A DNA stretch of 64,000 nucleotides from Ostrinia nubilalis (GCF_963855985.1 NC_087117.1:6893001-6957000), one strand, 5' to 3'; counted from the stretch's first letter, positions 25,723-37,591 are shown. Program-made: numbers and translations. The notes: generated from the letters alone by a model not told the origin.

Positions 25723-28700
25723 CAGGGTGTCCCAAAAACAATGGATAACCCTGTAACCATCGATAGGCCTCGTCATGGTCTCCCTAACGTCCAATTTTGA
25801 CCCCAGTAAAAATATCACCGTTTTCAAGATTTTTAAGTTTTTGTGCATTTTTAGAAAATTGCCACCTGCGATTACTTTTTCCCATGCCATTTCTACAAAT
25901 GAGGATACTTTTCAATCTAGTTTTTTTCCTTATCACAAGGGATAGATGGGCTATCAAAAGAAAATATTAAAGTTCAACAAACTAGTTTAAAAGTATGAAA
26001 ATTTTAAGAAATTGCAGAGAAGAAGGAAAAATTAATTCATTGTCTTGCACTTTTGATCAGCCGTCGTGTAAAAAAAATGTAGGAAGACCATCGTGCCCAT
26101 TACCTTAAAAACTTCCTTGGTTAATTGAGATTCTAAAAAGGTATCACAAGCCTATGTATTCTGTATTATTTTTATCTTATGGCTACTTGAATAGCAACTA
26201 GTATGAAAACTGCAAAAATTAGTTTTTATCGTAATAGTTAAACTAGGACTGCATAGTGGCATTAAATACAAATGGATAATTTTTAGCGTAGGAATTTTAA
26301 TAAAGCAACATTTTATCATCATCATCATCATCATTTCAGCCATAGGACGTCCACTGCTGAACATAGGCCTGTACCCCAGTGATTTTCATAATGACCGCTT
26401 GGTAGCGGCCTGCATCCAGCATCTTCCTGCTTACCTTTATGAGGTCGTCGGTCCACTTTGTAGGTGGACGTCCTACGATGCGCTTTCCGGTACGTAGCCT
26501 CCACTTTAACCCTGCTGCCTCAGTTCTGCAACCTACTGTGCCCTGCCCATTGCCACTTCAGCTTGCTGATCCGTCGAGCTATGTCAGCGACTTTAGTTCG
26601 TTTACGGATCTCCTAAATTCTGATACGGTTTCGTGAAGAAACCCAAGCATAGCCCCCTCCATAGCACGCTGTCCAAAAAATTCACGTTTCCGAGCCGTGT
26701 ATTATCACGGATATCTGTCTGGGCACATTTTATTTATAAGGTTTAAAACAAAAATTAAGTAATCACAAAAACGCAGAACGGACAGCCAATGGGGCAACAG
26801 GGTTCAAGTGGAGGCTACGTACCGGAAAGCGCATCGTAGGACGTCTACCTACAAAGTGGACCGACGACCTCATAAAGGTAAGCAGGAAGGTGCTGGATGC
26901 AGGCCGCTACCAAGCGGTCATTATGGAAATCATTGGGGTACAGGCCTATGTTCAGCAGTGGACGTCCTATGGCTGAAATGATGATGATGATAAAATGTTG
27001 CTTTATTAAAATTCCTACGCTAAAAATTATCCATTTGTATTTAATGCCACTATGCAGTCCTCTCAGATCATAGAAAGAGAATAGATATGAAGTCGCGCGT
27101 AACTACAACGAGAACCAGTGTCCCCACATTTCCCCCACCACAGCTCCCACACACACATTCAACTGTGTAAAAACAAAGCGACTGAGAGTCTACGACAACA
27201 TGTGCAACCGGCTTAAAAGTGCTGTGATTGGCCAGAAGGCGTGCCTTATGGCCAATCAATGGCCGCGTGACGTGACGCACACTTTGAAAAAAGCAATTAG
27301 AGAGAAGAAAGATAAAATGGAGTCGATAAGATATCGATACTTTAAATCCTGGGGGCAAGGCTCGAAATTGGTTTAAAAAATGCTTGTATGAAAACCTTTT
27401 TATTATTATACGTTATTATTATGTTCTTTAACGATTTTTGCATAAAGGAGTCAGTTCCATTTTGTATAGACGAAAAACTCAGAATCAATTATTGGGACTA
27501 AATGAAGTTACCTTATATTAATTTACCCCAACCAAAGCTCAATGTCGTTATCGATGGAGTATAGAAGTTATAGACTGACAAAGTTTGTATGAAAAGTCAT
27601 GGGTTAAGTAGGTACTTGCGATTTTTACCAGTATTTACAATATTGGTAATATATTATTATTTACTTTAATAATAATAACAGGATCACTGTAATTATTATT
27701 AACTACTATCGCGCATTAACTTTTTAATTATGGCGAAATTCGTACCGCCTATGTTTATCAAAAATAATGCCTATATTAGGCTTTCAACTAGCTCTTATAG
27801 TAATTACATAGTTGACAGTTACTAATCCCTTCTACTATTGTTATTGTTTTTGTAAAAACTTAAAAATCGCAAGCAACACATGATTTTTTCATTCAAAATT
27901 AGAAATTAGAAAATAATAATTTACTTCTATTTATCGATAATAGGAAACCGTATTAGAACACGAGCCCTGCACTATGTTACGACCGGCACATGCGGCCGTA
28001 CTGTGTATTTTCACGCGTCAGTGGATATCGGAAGAAATAAAATACATTGCGCAGTAGTTACGCATGACATAAAGTGGTTGCTAACTAAATCGTCAATGTA
28101 CAACGTGTTTGAATTTTTATCACCACTAATTTCGATATCGCAGTAAATGTCACGGCACTGAATTCGTTCGTAAAAATGTTTAGTTTTTTTTATTTATAAG
28201 CAAAATACCAATGGATTTGCAATACTTACATGTGGTAAATGACTTCATTGTTCCTGTAGTTATTCGTTTCACTTATGTTATTGCACGTTACGACGCATTA
28301 TCCAACAATATCGGAGAACATTTCCTCAGTACGACTGAATCGCGACTAACCTGGCGTCGCGAGCGATGTTCGTTTCTGGGCATATCGCGGAGACACGCGC
28401 CACGCCCCCGTTTCACATCTATTCCCTTCTATGATCTGAGGCAGTCCTAGTTTAACTATTACGAGAAAAACTCATTTTTGCAGTTTTCATACTAGTTGCT
28501 ATTCAAGTAGCCATAAGATAAAAATAATACAGAATACATAGGCTTGTGATACCTTTTTAGAATCTCAATTAACCAAGGAAGTTTTTAAGGTAATGGGCAC
28601 GATGGTCTTCCTACATTTTTTTTACACGACGGCTGATCAAAAGTGTAAGACAATGAATTAATTTTTCCTCCTAATCTGCAATTTCTTAAAATTTTCATAC

Positions 28701-28970
28701 TTTTAAACTAGTTTGTTGAACTTTAATCTTTTCTTTTGATAGCCCAACTATCCCTTGTGATAAGGAAAAAAACTAGATTGAAAAGTATCCTCATTTGTAG
28801 AAATGGCATGAGAAAAAGTAATCGCAGGTGGCAATTTTCTAAAAATGCACAAAAACTTAAAAATCTTGAAAACGGTGATATTTTTATTGGGGTCAAAATT
28901 GGACATTAGGGAGACCATGACGAGGCCTATCGATGGTTACAGGGTTATCCATTGTTTTTGGGACACCCTG
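25723..28970. mobile_element. Fold-back element: two ~790-bp inverted arms, TA target
   Basis: The left arm (25723-26514) and right arm (26798-27061 plus 28449-28970) are near-perfect reverse complements around a roughly 283-bp centre. The tips are CAGGGTGTCCC / GGGACACCCTG with TA on both sides, as in mariner-like elements. The inner parts of the arms carry the 3' end of a non-LTR retrotransposon (GACGTCCACTGCTGAACATAG). The unit is therefore composite, possibly an inverted duplication. The right arm is interrupted by the transposon at 27062-28440; removing it restores arm length. Confidence 0.85.
27062..28440. mobile_element. 1.38-kb DNA transposon nested in the fold-back arm
   Basis: The ends CTCAGATCATAGAA and TTCTATGATCTGAG are exact inverted repeats, and similarity extends to about 28 bp. 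The 8-bp target duplication GCAGTCCT is present at 27054-27061 and 28441-28448. The uninterrupted target is preserved in the opposite arm near 26250. Eight-base duplications fit hAT or P-type elements. No transposase was recognised. A relative of its right end appears near 56300-56370. Confidence 0.85.
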
Positions 28971-28986
28971 TATATTTTGTGCTTAT

Positions 28987-29125
28987 CAGGGATGTTATGG
29001 ATATCCGTAACCGTAACCGAAACTTTCGGATATCCGAAATAAAAAAATATCCGTAACCGAAACCGGTATAATATTATTCCTATATCCGTATCCATAACCG
29101 AAACTACATATCCATAACATCCCTA
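28987..29125. mobile_element. 139-bp hAT-like MITE
   Basis: The ends CAGGGATGTTATGGATAT and ATATCCATAACATCCCTA are inverted, and GTGCTTAT is duplicated at 28979-28986 and 29126-29133. The interior is made of short ATATCCGTAACCGAAAC-type repeats. It sits a few bases beyond the fold-back element. Confidence 0.8.
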
Positions 29126-29841
29126 GTGCTTATATTATCGGCCGACAAATCTGTACTCGATTGAAAGCCGCTTTGGGATAGATAAGTACAAAAGAATTTG
29201 GAAAAAAAATTTTTTTTTCAAACATTTTTTTTCTTGACTTCTGAAATTTATTAAATGACATTTTAATAGTTGTGACGTCATTTTATAGTATTCTCTCTAA
29301 GTTGTTTTCAAACTTCAAAGTAATGTTTTTAGCTTATTGCAATATTCTCATAATGTGCTTTTTATAAGGCATAAAATAGATTGTTGTGTAAATATTGTCG
29401 GAAAATCATTAGGGAAGGCCTGTGTCCAGCAGTGGACGTCCTGTGGCTGAAATGATGACGATGAAGGCAAATGTGGGTTTCCATAATATGCTCACCAGTG
29501 GCGCCAACTGGTAAGAATGTAGTTTTACAAGATGTCTTCCAGGCAATTTTAAATTTAATAACCAGAATCAGGGAATAATTCCATAAAAAAATGACAGCGA
29601 CCATAGACTAATTTAAGAAACCATAGAGTAAGAGTTTAGTAGGTGGTTCTACAGAAGTACCCTCAGTGTTGAAAATCAAAGCTATATGTAAATCACGATG
29701 ATTGTTTTAACCTCTTTTTTAAGCCCGTAAGTTATTTTGTACTGTTAAAGGAGAGTATAGGCTAGAGCATTTACTTGTAACAACAACGAGCCGCTCTATG
29801 AAATGTTTTAGTGGTCACCCTTTCACAAACCAAACGTCGTA

Positions 29842-31026
29842 TAGCCTGACCAGGAACATAAAAACCCTCGCCATGTTGCGGAAAACTAATGGTACTAATT
29901 TCTTTTAATGGCAACAGTAACTGAAAACTTCAATGACATGTCACCTTGCATGTCAGTCTATTGCTGTCAAAGTGTAAACAAACTTTATTTTAAATGTGCG
30001 CAATTGATTTTCAACCGACTTCAAAAAAGGAGGAGGTTCTCAATTCGACCCGAAGGTTTTTTTTTTTTTTTTCTATGTTTGTTACGCGATAACTCCGCCA
30101 ATTATGAACCGATTTGAACAAATCTTTTTTCGGCGTATAGGTAATACCTCAAGGGTGGTCCCATTTAAATTTAATAATAGAAAAAACAACCCCCAAGGGT
30201 GGAAAATTGGGGATGAACTTTTTTATACGCAATATCTCCGCCGATTATAAATCAATTTGAACGATTATTTTTTTGTTGAATAGGTATTATCAAAAGGGTG
30301 GTTTCATGCGAATTTGAAGAAAATATTTCACCCCCAAGGGTGGAAAATTTGGGATGAACTTTTTTATACGCAATATTTTTAATTTTTAGTTTTTTTTTGT
30401 GTTCACGCATTTGAAGTCGGTTTTATTTTTTTTAAAAGTTAATTATGTAAATTAAATTGCTAAAATCTTTTTATAGTCGTGAAAGAAAAGTGGTTCACAA
30501 TGTGTTAAAGTATTTGTCGAAGAGAAATACTAAGGGTTCGGACAATATTTTTATTGAATAATGTTTCCGACAAAGGTTGTCAAATTGACTGACATGTTTA
30601 TCGTATAGTATAGTACAGTACACTATGAAAATTAGCTGTGGTTTGTTTCAACTACCTATTTTAAAATTTTGTGGCACTTTCTAAGTGTTGAATTTTATGG
30701 AATTGGGAAAGAAGTACCGAGTTTGAAGCGTTCATGAGCAGACATTGCAGTTGAATATTCAAGTTCTGAATTTGATTATTGATGAATAATAAAATAAATC
30801 CTACTAGCTCGATTGATGGTTTCATTTAATTTTTTTAAACCAGGTTACCTATAATAATATTTTTTCGTTAATTTATGAAAATATCAAATTAGCCCGTAAT
30901 CCTGAATCCTGATACATAAAGTTAGCCTATTAATTTAACACAGGTACGACTGTACTCAGTGTTGCACTATCAAATGCAACTGACGCGCCTCTATGCCAGG
31001 GTTTTTATGTTCCTGGTCAGGCTATA
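29842..31026 (-). mobile_element. DNA transposon, GACCAGGAACATAAAAACCC family, copy 2 (interrupted)
   Basis: This is the reverse-oriented sister of the element at 13594-14340, with the same termini preceded by TAGCCT. A roughly 425-bp secondary insertion (about 30011-30435) explains the extra length. Confidence 0.8.
30011..30435. mobile_element. Nested element with ACCGACTTCAAAAAAGG terminus
   Basis: This insertion into the transposon copy at 29842 starts near CAACCGACTTCAAAAAAGG and ends near TTTGAAGTCGGTTTTATTTT. The short inverted ends (ACCGACTTCAAA / TTTGAAGTCGGT) and internal repeats of CCCCCAAGGGTGGAAAATT are visible. The precise boundaries are uncertain by several bases. Confidence 0.65.
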
Positions 31027-31796
31027 CATTTCAAAATCAAAAATATTTATTCAGTTTAGACCACAAGTGGCACTTATGAACGTCAAAATATAGTAAATAA
31101 TAAAAAAAGAAAAGGTAGCCCTTCTGGGGCACTTTACATGTCTCCTTATCTTTTGGGCCCTACCAGCGCTTCGAGACAAACATATATGGCAATTGCTGAG
31201 AAGAAACGCCGGAACAAACCTGAAAATTTACCTGTGTTGTACCATTCGCATAGAGTTATTAAAACTATTATTATTATTTATTATTATTAAGACTGGGTTG
31301 CACCATCTTACTTTAACTTTGACAAACGTCAAAAATCTGTCAAACTCCATACAAAAAGCACCGGTTGTCATAGTTACGGTTAAAGTTAGGTGGCGCAACT
31401 CAGCCTTAAAGTATTTTAAGCAATTATTATTAATTTTATTATCTAGTCAATAAAGTTAATTTTGTTTTGTAAACATTGAATTATTTATTACCCCAAGAAG
31501 GTCTAGAAGTTGATAAAAACAACATCATCAACTAAAACAGTCATTTATTTACAAATCTACAAATAAATACGCGATTTTGAACACATTCCGTTAAAAAAAC
31601 ATTCTCTCTTACAAATACTTGAATAAGCATCTTACAAATACTTGAATAAGCATTGAGGGGCTATCGTTTTAGCGCTCACTGTAGAGTAAGGTCATTGTCA
31701 CTTGCTAGTGGCGAAGACAGTAGCGCCGACTGGTAAGCGCTATAGCGATTGGACTATCACAATAATTGCACTCACCAGCCCCCCTATACATAGATA

Positions 31797-32004
31797 GTCC
31801 GGTCACCGAGCACGTTGAATTAATAACGTCCAATGACCCCAAGCTACCCATCCTTATCGCTCGCGCGTAATTATATTGCTGTCGCGCTCGCACACTCACT
31901 GCTGCCGCCCGACGCACAGTCGCGACAGCAATATAATTACACGCGAGCGATAAGGATAGGTAGCTTGGGGTCATTGGACTAAATTCTACGTGCTCGGCGA
32001 CCGG
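31797..32004. mobile_element. Palindromic MITE family 'GGTCRCCGAGCACG', copy 1
   Basis: The inverted arms run from CCGGTCACCGAGCACG through CAATGACCCCAAGCTACCC, CCTTATCGCTCGCGCG and TAATTATATTGCTGTCGCG, then back in reverse. Almost the whole element is stem. Three more copies lie at 43029-43205, 52467-52669 and 62224-63217. It is noncoding, although the stem leaves long frames open on both strands. Confidence 0.8.
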
Positions 32005-32329
32005 AATATACCAATTGTAGTATAAAAATGATAGCCCTCATTACAATTTATTAATATTAAAAAACAATACAAAACAAATTTTAATATCAGATCTCGTTTT
32101 GGTTACATAATTTGATTTTCATGCAATTAAAAGCTTAAATAAAATGCATTTTTTGTGATAACTTAAAGATAAATTTTACTGACACGTCTTAAAAAGAAGC
32201 TATTCTGTGAAGAGACTAATTCAGAGAGAAAGTGGTCTTTTGGTCTTCTCTCCGATCTGTTAGTAAAAACGTGAAAATAATACATAGTATAGAATGCTAA
32301 CAGCTGTGTACTTTTTAGGCAAATTAGTT

Positions 32330-32620
32330 AGTCTACTGACGGTCTCTTTGGTCTACTGGTCTTTTAGTAAAAATTTTGATTAGTAGACCCTAAAACAGTG
32401 TGTTTGAGACCATTTCTGGCCGGTAGTCTACTGGGCTTTTAGTAAAAAATTGAATTCGTAGACCCTAAAGCGGTGTGTTAAAGACCATTTTTAGCTGGTC
32501 TTCTGGCAATATCTTTGGTCTACTGGTCTTTTAGTAAAAAAATGAGTTAGGAGACCCTAAAACGGTGTGTTAGAGACCATTTTTAGCTGGTCTACTGGCG
32601 GTCTTTCGCAGTCTTCTCGG
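32330..32620 (-). repeat. TMX2: Three ~95-110-bp tandem repeats downstream of TMX2
   Basis: Units share GGTCTACTGGTCTTTTAGTA, GTAGACCCTAAAACGGTGTG and GAGACCATTTTTAGCTGGTC. They begin immediately beyond the TMX2 stop codon, so they would lie in its 3' UTR if transcription continues. No obvious AATAAA was seen before them on the minus strand. Confidence 0.65.
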
Positions 32621-32621
32621 T

Positions 32622-34942
32622 CTACTCGTCCTTTTTGTTAGTTTTAGCAGCGGCCAACTTCTTTTTGCATTCTTCGTAGATGCCGTCCAGGTCGAAAGCT
32701 GCTTTTGTGTTGTCTTTCGAGAATAGGAACCTGAAATAAATGGGAGAAATTTAGATAGAAGTTAGTTAACTCATAGGCCATAATGGTTCTAGCTAGGGAA
32801 TTATGGTTCCAAGATTATTTGTATCTATATTGCCTTGAATTTGCCGACATCATAAAGGTAGCAGGAAGGCGCTGGACGCAGGCCGCTACCAACCGGGCAG
32901 CATGGAAAACATGGGGGAGGCCTATGTTCAGCAGTGGACGTCCTATGGCTGAGATAATGATGATGATTGCCTTGAATTAAGGCTCAAAAGTAATATTATA
33001 TCTACTTGGTCTTTATTGGATAGATGTAAGATAGAACCTTCAAAAATAACGAAAATAAAAGTTAGTTTTAATAAGACTATTATTTTTAAATAGCCAGTTG
33101 GTGTCTTTATAATCCAGGCAGGTTTTCAAGGCGAGTTTGAATAGGCACTTACAGGGCAGATTTATGTACCATCCTAAACTGCATCTCACTTAACATCAGG
33201 TGCGATTGCAGTGAAATACCTGTACCTCTAGCACGAAAAACTTTCGACTTCAAATCGTTTTTGTATACGAATCGCCATCAAAAGCTTTTGTACGAAAACT
33301 AAAAGTGTCGTAACGTGAACTTAGTATGAGAAATGGTTGCACGAAACTTATTCTGAGAATCAAAATTGTCACATTATCGTTTAATTCGAAGGTTGAGTAT
33401 CGAATTTTGCCGAATAAGCAAACGATTCAAAGACGAAAGTTGTTCAGGCTAGAGGTACTCAATACTCAATATTTTATTGCATCCATTATGTACTTAAAAT
33501 TAGAACATTATGGGCCCTGTAGGGCACGGCAATGGTACGTACGTAATGTTAAGGTACTGCTTTGTGCTGCATAAAAAATATCAAATTCTTCATGGACATT
33601 TACTCTATTTAATTAGTTACTACTTGCTAATTTTAAATAATACTAACTTCTGTAGTTTCCCAGAAGAGTCGGCCTGGGGCCTCCTCATGGTTTCCACTCC
33701 GTCAACAAATAGTAACACCGTTGGCAGCTGACGGCTGGTGGGACCGTCTTGGACTCTGTATTTCGCTGCTGCGTCTGGATATCTAGGCAATTAGGGAATA
33801 TAAGATTAGAGCTATCTAATGAAGGTAAAGTGCAGTACATAACTACTTTAACTCATAATTCAAATGTTGAACTTTTCTGAAACATAATTTTAGCCCTAAA
33901 ATCCCAATTAGATTTAAAAAAAATGAGACATTTTTGTTCTTTTTTACTTTCTTCCTCTTTCTAAAAGGATGGCAATCTGTATTTCCACGTTCATTCTTTT
34001 AAATTGGAAATAGGTAGCTTTGTTCTTAATAAATAGTCAATTTGAAAGTGAAACCAAATTGGTACACATGAAAATTATTTTGAAGACACAAAATTATGTC
34101 AGTTGGTTTCTGTAATATCTACTATCTAATGCTAACTATATCTATAAGTACCCAAGCCCAAGTATATAAATACTGAATTACCTGCCAATATCCACCTTCC
34201 CAAACTTGAAGTTGTCCAAACTATAGCTAGCCGACAGCTCAGCGAACACCGGAGCGAAGTTAACGCAGGCCGGGTGCCACGCAGCGTACAGGCAGACCAC
34301 CCACGTCGTTCCCTTGTTTCTCTTCAGCTCTTCATCTAAACTCTGCGTGCCGCGGAAGTAGATAATGTGTTCAGGACCCATGTACGTTGGTTCGGGCAGT
34401 AGGAGTGAGGTAAGGATGATGAGAGCGCCGTACGGGAGACCATATCTGTTGAAGATTAAAATTAATTTGGTAAAAAGATGGTTATTTGGATTATTTATAG
34501 AATACTTAATTTTAGATGGTAATAATTCTGTGGTGGGAATTTAATTGTATTTAATGGAGTTACATGACTATAAAGGTGGTTTTTACTGTTAAATTCAGCA
34601 GCAATAGGGACGTTTGTATAAGTATTTATGATAGAAAAGTTAATCTTACCGTATATCAGCATATAACCACAAAATTAAATTCGCGATCTTTGTATAAACA
34701 AATGAGGACGAGAGGTAATTGACCATTGTGACGCTCCCGGCCTTCCGAGTCCTCAGCATGACCACTATAATTAAGAAAAATAGAATTTCCGTCTCTCGGC
34801 TGTCCAATTCACAGTCTGCATCGGGGAACAAGAAGTTGCAAATTATAGATGTCCGCTTGCACGTAACGTAAGAAACACTAAGCAAAATGTTGACCCAGTA
34901 GTACGGCTTCAATAATTGCCGCAAATCGCCTTTGATAGCCAT
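32622..34942 (-). CDS. TMX2: Thioredoxin-related transmembrane protein 2 (TMX2), 266 aa
   Basis: The minus-strand exons are 34942-34650, 34445-34182, 33782-33648 and 32730-32622. All borders fit GT..AG with matching phases (2, 2, 2), and the stop is TAG at 32622-32624. The N-terminal third carries hydrophobic segments (around residues 18-32, 52-62 and 100-115), as in TMX2. A thioredoxin fold follows, with TTWVVCLYAAWHPAC at 144-158, FAPVFAEL, FGKVDIGRYPDAA and a cis-proline region QLPTVLLF. The first active-site cysteine is replaced (WHPAC), which is normal for TMX2; the human protein also keeps only the second. The C-terminal KKDE fits a KKxx ER-retrieval signal. TMX2 sits in the ER membrane and acts at ER-mitochondria contacts in redox and calcium control. 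Intron 3 holds a retrotransposon tail near 32850-32970. Confidence 0.92.
32850..32970 (+). mobile_element. Non-LTR retrotransposon 3' end in TMX2 intron 3
   Basis: The plus-strand translation reads IIKVAGRRWTQAATNRAAW followed by text from GCAGTGGACGTCCTATGGC and a GATGATGAT tail. This is the C-terminal end of a reverse-transcriptase ORF found repeatedly in lepidopteran genomes. The same tail occurs in both arms of the fold-back at 25723 and near 29400-29460. Confidence 0.7.
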
Positions 34943-34973
34943 TGTTTTATTTTAATTTTCGTGAAATTTCACA

Positions 34974-35782
34974 GAATTTTTTGGCAGCACCACTGCCCGA
35001 GGTTCGGATTTGACAACTAATGACTAGTGTCCGACCGAAACTAGTTTTACGACCGAAACCGAAAACGAATTTCGGCAACGGTGTCTATTTCGGCCGAAAC
35101 CGAAACCGAAACTTCCTTACAAGGCTCCTATTTTGAGGGAAAAATAAAGAAAACGTTATTAAAATCAGTCATTCTTTATTGTTTTCTCTTTAAATTGCAT
35201 TAAAATTGAACTTATAAAGTGCCTTTTTACTCTAAAAGGTATCAAATTATGTATTAAAAAAGAAAAAGAAGGATTTATAATCTAGATTTTTTTTAATTAT
35301 GCGAACCAAAAAAAAAATATAGGTTAGATTAAACTTGATTATACTTTTATCAGTCATATTGATTTTTTTTTTATGTTTACAGCCGCTCTTATGTTATAAC
35401 AACATAAAACGAGATAAATCTTACCAAATTCAAAATAAATCACTCGAAAACTCCCCACCATAACAAAACAAAACTAACAGCAAACAAACAAGCGAGCGAA
35501 TCACGACATTGGCTCTGATCGGATTCATTCACTCATTCAACGCGCCGAACATGACCGATAACAGCGCGGAAACTCCCGAATGCACATTCGGTTTCGGTCG
35601 TAGTTTCGGCAAGTTTGCCGCCGAAAACGAAACTAAACCGAAACTCGTGTTTTTACCGAAACTCAACCGAAAACGAAACCGAAACCGAACATTCGGTCGG
35701 ACACTACTAATGACATTAGTAATGTCATTAGTTGTCAAATCATCGGAACCTCGGGCAGTGCAGTGGTGCTGCCAAAAAATTC
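34974..35782. mobile_element. Palindromic element at the TMX2 promoter, split by a hAT MITE
   Basis: Left arm 34974-35024 (AATTTTTTGGCAGCACCACT.., TTTGACAACTAATGAC) is mirrored by right arm 35721-35782 (GTCATTAGTTGTCAAAT.., GGTGCTGCCAAAAAATT). The left arm begins only about 32 bp upstream of the TMX2 ATG. The core was opened by the hAT-like insertion at 35025-35706. Confidence 0.7.
35025..35706. mobile_element. hAT-like nonautonomous element, CGAAACCGAAAC-rich
   Basis: The termini TAGTGTCCGACCGAA and TTCGGTCGGACACTA are inverted. The 8-bp duplication CTAATGAC is present at 35017-35024 and 35707-35714. Both ends carry runs of CCGAAACCGAAAC subterminal repeats, typical of hAT transposase binding regions. 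No transposase frame. Confidence 0.85.
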
Positions 35783-35826
35783 GAACGAAAATGTCTGTAA
35801 TGTCACATTACAGACATTTTCGTTCG
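35782..35826. repeat. 45-bp perfect palindrome
   Basis: Twenty-two bases (CGAACGAAAATGTCTGTAAT..) are followed by one centre base and the exact reverse complement. It directly abuts the right arm of the palindromic element upstream of TMX2. Confidence 0.85.
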
Positions 35827-36381
35827 GAAACTTTTAGCTTTTTTTATACATACGTTTTACGGTACGGCTGTGGACAAAATTCATACAGCCTATTTAAAAA
35901 TAATAGATGCACAAAATCTTCTGAGATCTCACATATCATCAGAAACTGTCTTTTTCATCATGTCCTGCTATTTAAGAAATAAGTACAGCCCTTAGAATAT
36001 GGTACAGCCTAAGGGTACAGCTTTCAGGTACCAGCAGCTCTTAGTTTCTTATCTGGCTTAGCGAGTACTAAAGTTACTCATCAAACAGCAATCGTCGGAA
36101 TAAGTAGTTCAGGGTCGCGAAGACATGGGTACAAGTTGTCATATGATTTATGTTATAACTCTATCTGCCAGGATCCAGCTTTGCTTTGATTATACACTAA
36201 CCGCCTCGTAAGGTCGTTTCGTTTGTGCTTGAAGTGGTTTCACCTTAATAGTCAAGTCTCCAGCGACTACAATGGGAATCGATCTGGCGTCGAACAGTCC
36301 GAAGGCTAATGGGCTAACTGTGTCCTATTTCTTCCAGTTTAGTTACAGTTAAAAAATAGCCTTAGCTCTTTGCTATTACCA

Positions 36382-36536
36382 TTAGCCTAGGCGCAGCGCA
36401 GACCAACGAACTTTTAGTTGGGCCCGATTCTAATTTTGTAGATACCAAATTGGTGTAATGTGCGCACTTTTATACAAGTCTATACTGATCAACAGCCTGT
36501 ACCCAACTAAAAATCGGTGGTCTGTGCCTAGGCTAA
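36382..36536. mobile_element. 155-bp MITE
   Basis: TTAGCCTAGGCGCAGCGCAG at the left pairs with the right end (reverse complement TTAGCCTAGGCACAGACCAC) and continues through TTTTAGTTGGG. The interior GATACCAAAT..GTGTAATGTG resembles sequence near 25655. Confidence 0.6.
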
Positions 36537-37392
36537 CTTTGATATTTAATTTTATGAAAGGAATTTTTTAGACTGTCATGATTTAGGTACTAGCTATTTA
36601 CTTCAATAAAACAAAATAATATTGAAACTTCATTTTATTAAAAATAACTTAAAATTAAGCTCTAACATCTATTACATCATCCGTAATATTAACATGTTCA
36701 TTTGATTATAACATTAAAATACGTCATAGACATCAATCTAGAATTAACATTGAGCTATTTTAGACTTGACTGCACTGTGTGCTTCAGTCTCTTACAGTCG
36801 ACAACACATTTCTGCTGCAATATCACCCCTATTACAACTATATTACGTCAGTATTTACATTATTGTGCCGTCGTCTGTAAATCACAAAAGTATTAGATCG
36901 TGCCATCCACGAAGAGGCGCCGCACCATTCTTCCGCTAATGTTTGTGTGTTATCGGTCCACGCTAAATCATCCATGAGTGCACACGCACACTACAATATT
37001 GACGCTCGGAATTCGGATTGCTCGGATCAAACCCCGCACCCCGCGCGACCGAGACCAAACATTGGTGGGGCGCGTCTTCGGGAATGGCACGATCTATACA
37101 TCACAAAGTAATCAATGCTTAATAAAAGAAGAAGAAATACATATAGAAGAAAGAAGAAGTGTTGACTATTGGTTAAAAATATTTCGGGAGAAAATGCAAC
37201 TTGATCTTCCCATAATTATTTTCCCGAATCACTATCTGGGGGAAGAAAACACGAAAAATACCAACTTTCCTCATTTGGAAAGCCAGTCCGGGGAAGATGG
37301 GAATACCCCCCTATTTTCTGTTTTTACTATACTAATTTACTAACAAACTATTTTTGACTCAAAGGCAATGGTGTGCTTCCAGAAACCACAAT

Positions 37393-37398
37393 TTTATT
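37393..37398 (-). terminator. Candidate poly(A) signal for ZAD-ZF terminal exon E
   Basis: AATAAA on the minus strand lies 194 nt below the stop codon of exon E, a usual distance. Confidence 0.45.
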
Positions 37399-37591
37399 CC
37401 GTAGAGGAACTTACAATTCATTTGAAAGAATACTAAAGCCCGATTACCACCAAAGCGGTGAAATGTTTAAAAAACCAATCGGATTTAGTTATTTCCGCAT
37501 CACCTCTCCGCTCCGCTTCGATGGAAGCCGGTCCTAAGGCCTACGCTGCTGCCATGATGGTCCATTTCATAAAAATACCAACTACATAGAA

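Larger units (their letters stand above)
24879..32621. other. Intergenic, transposon-filled
   Basis: No protein gene was recognised between UPF0669 and TMX2. The span is occupied largely by the fold-back and nested elements described separately. The longer open frames here (27068-27358, 28211-28450, 31193-31453) lie inside or beside transposons and have no known domain. Confidence 0.6.
34943..37591. other. TMX2 upstream region and intergenic spacer
   Basis: This contains the TMX2 5' flank with nested palindromic elements (34974-35826), a small MITE (36382-36536), and otherwise undistinguished DNA. I see no coding exon. The 157-aa frame at 35509 is formed by the CGAAACCGAAAC-rich end of a hAT-like element. 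Confidence 0.55.

Noticed and set aside
35509..35982. 157-aa plus-strand open frame
   Set aside because: It is made from the CCGAAACCGAAAC-rich end of a hAT element plus the neighbouring palindrome.
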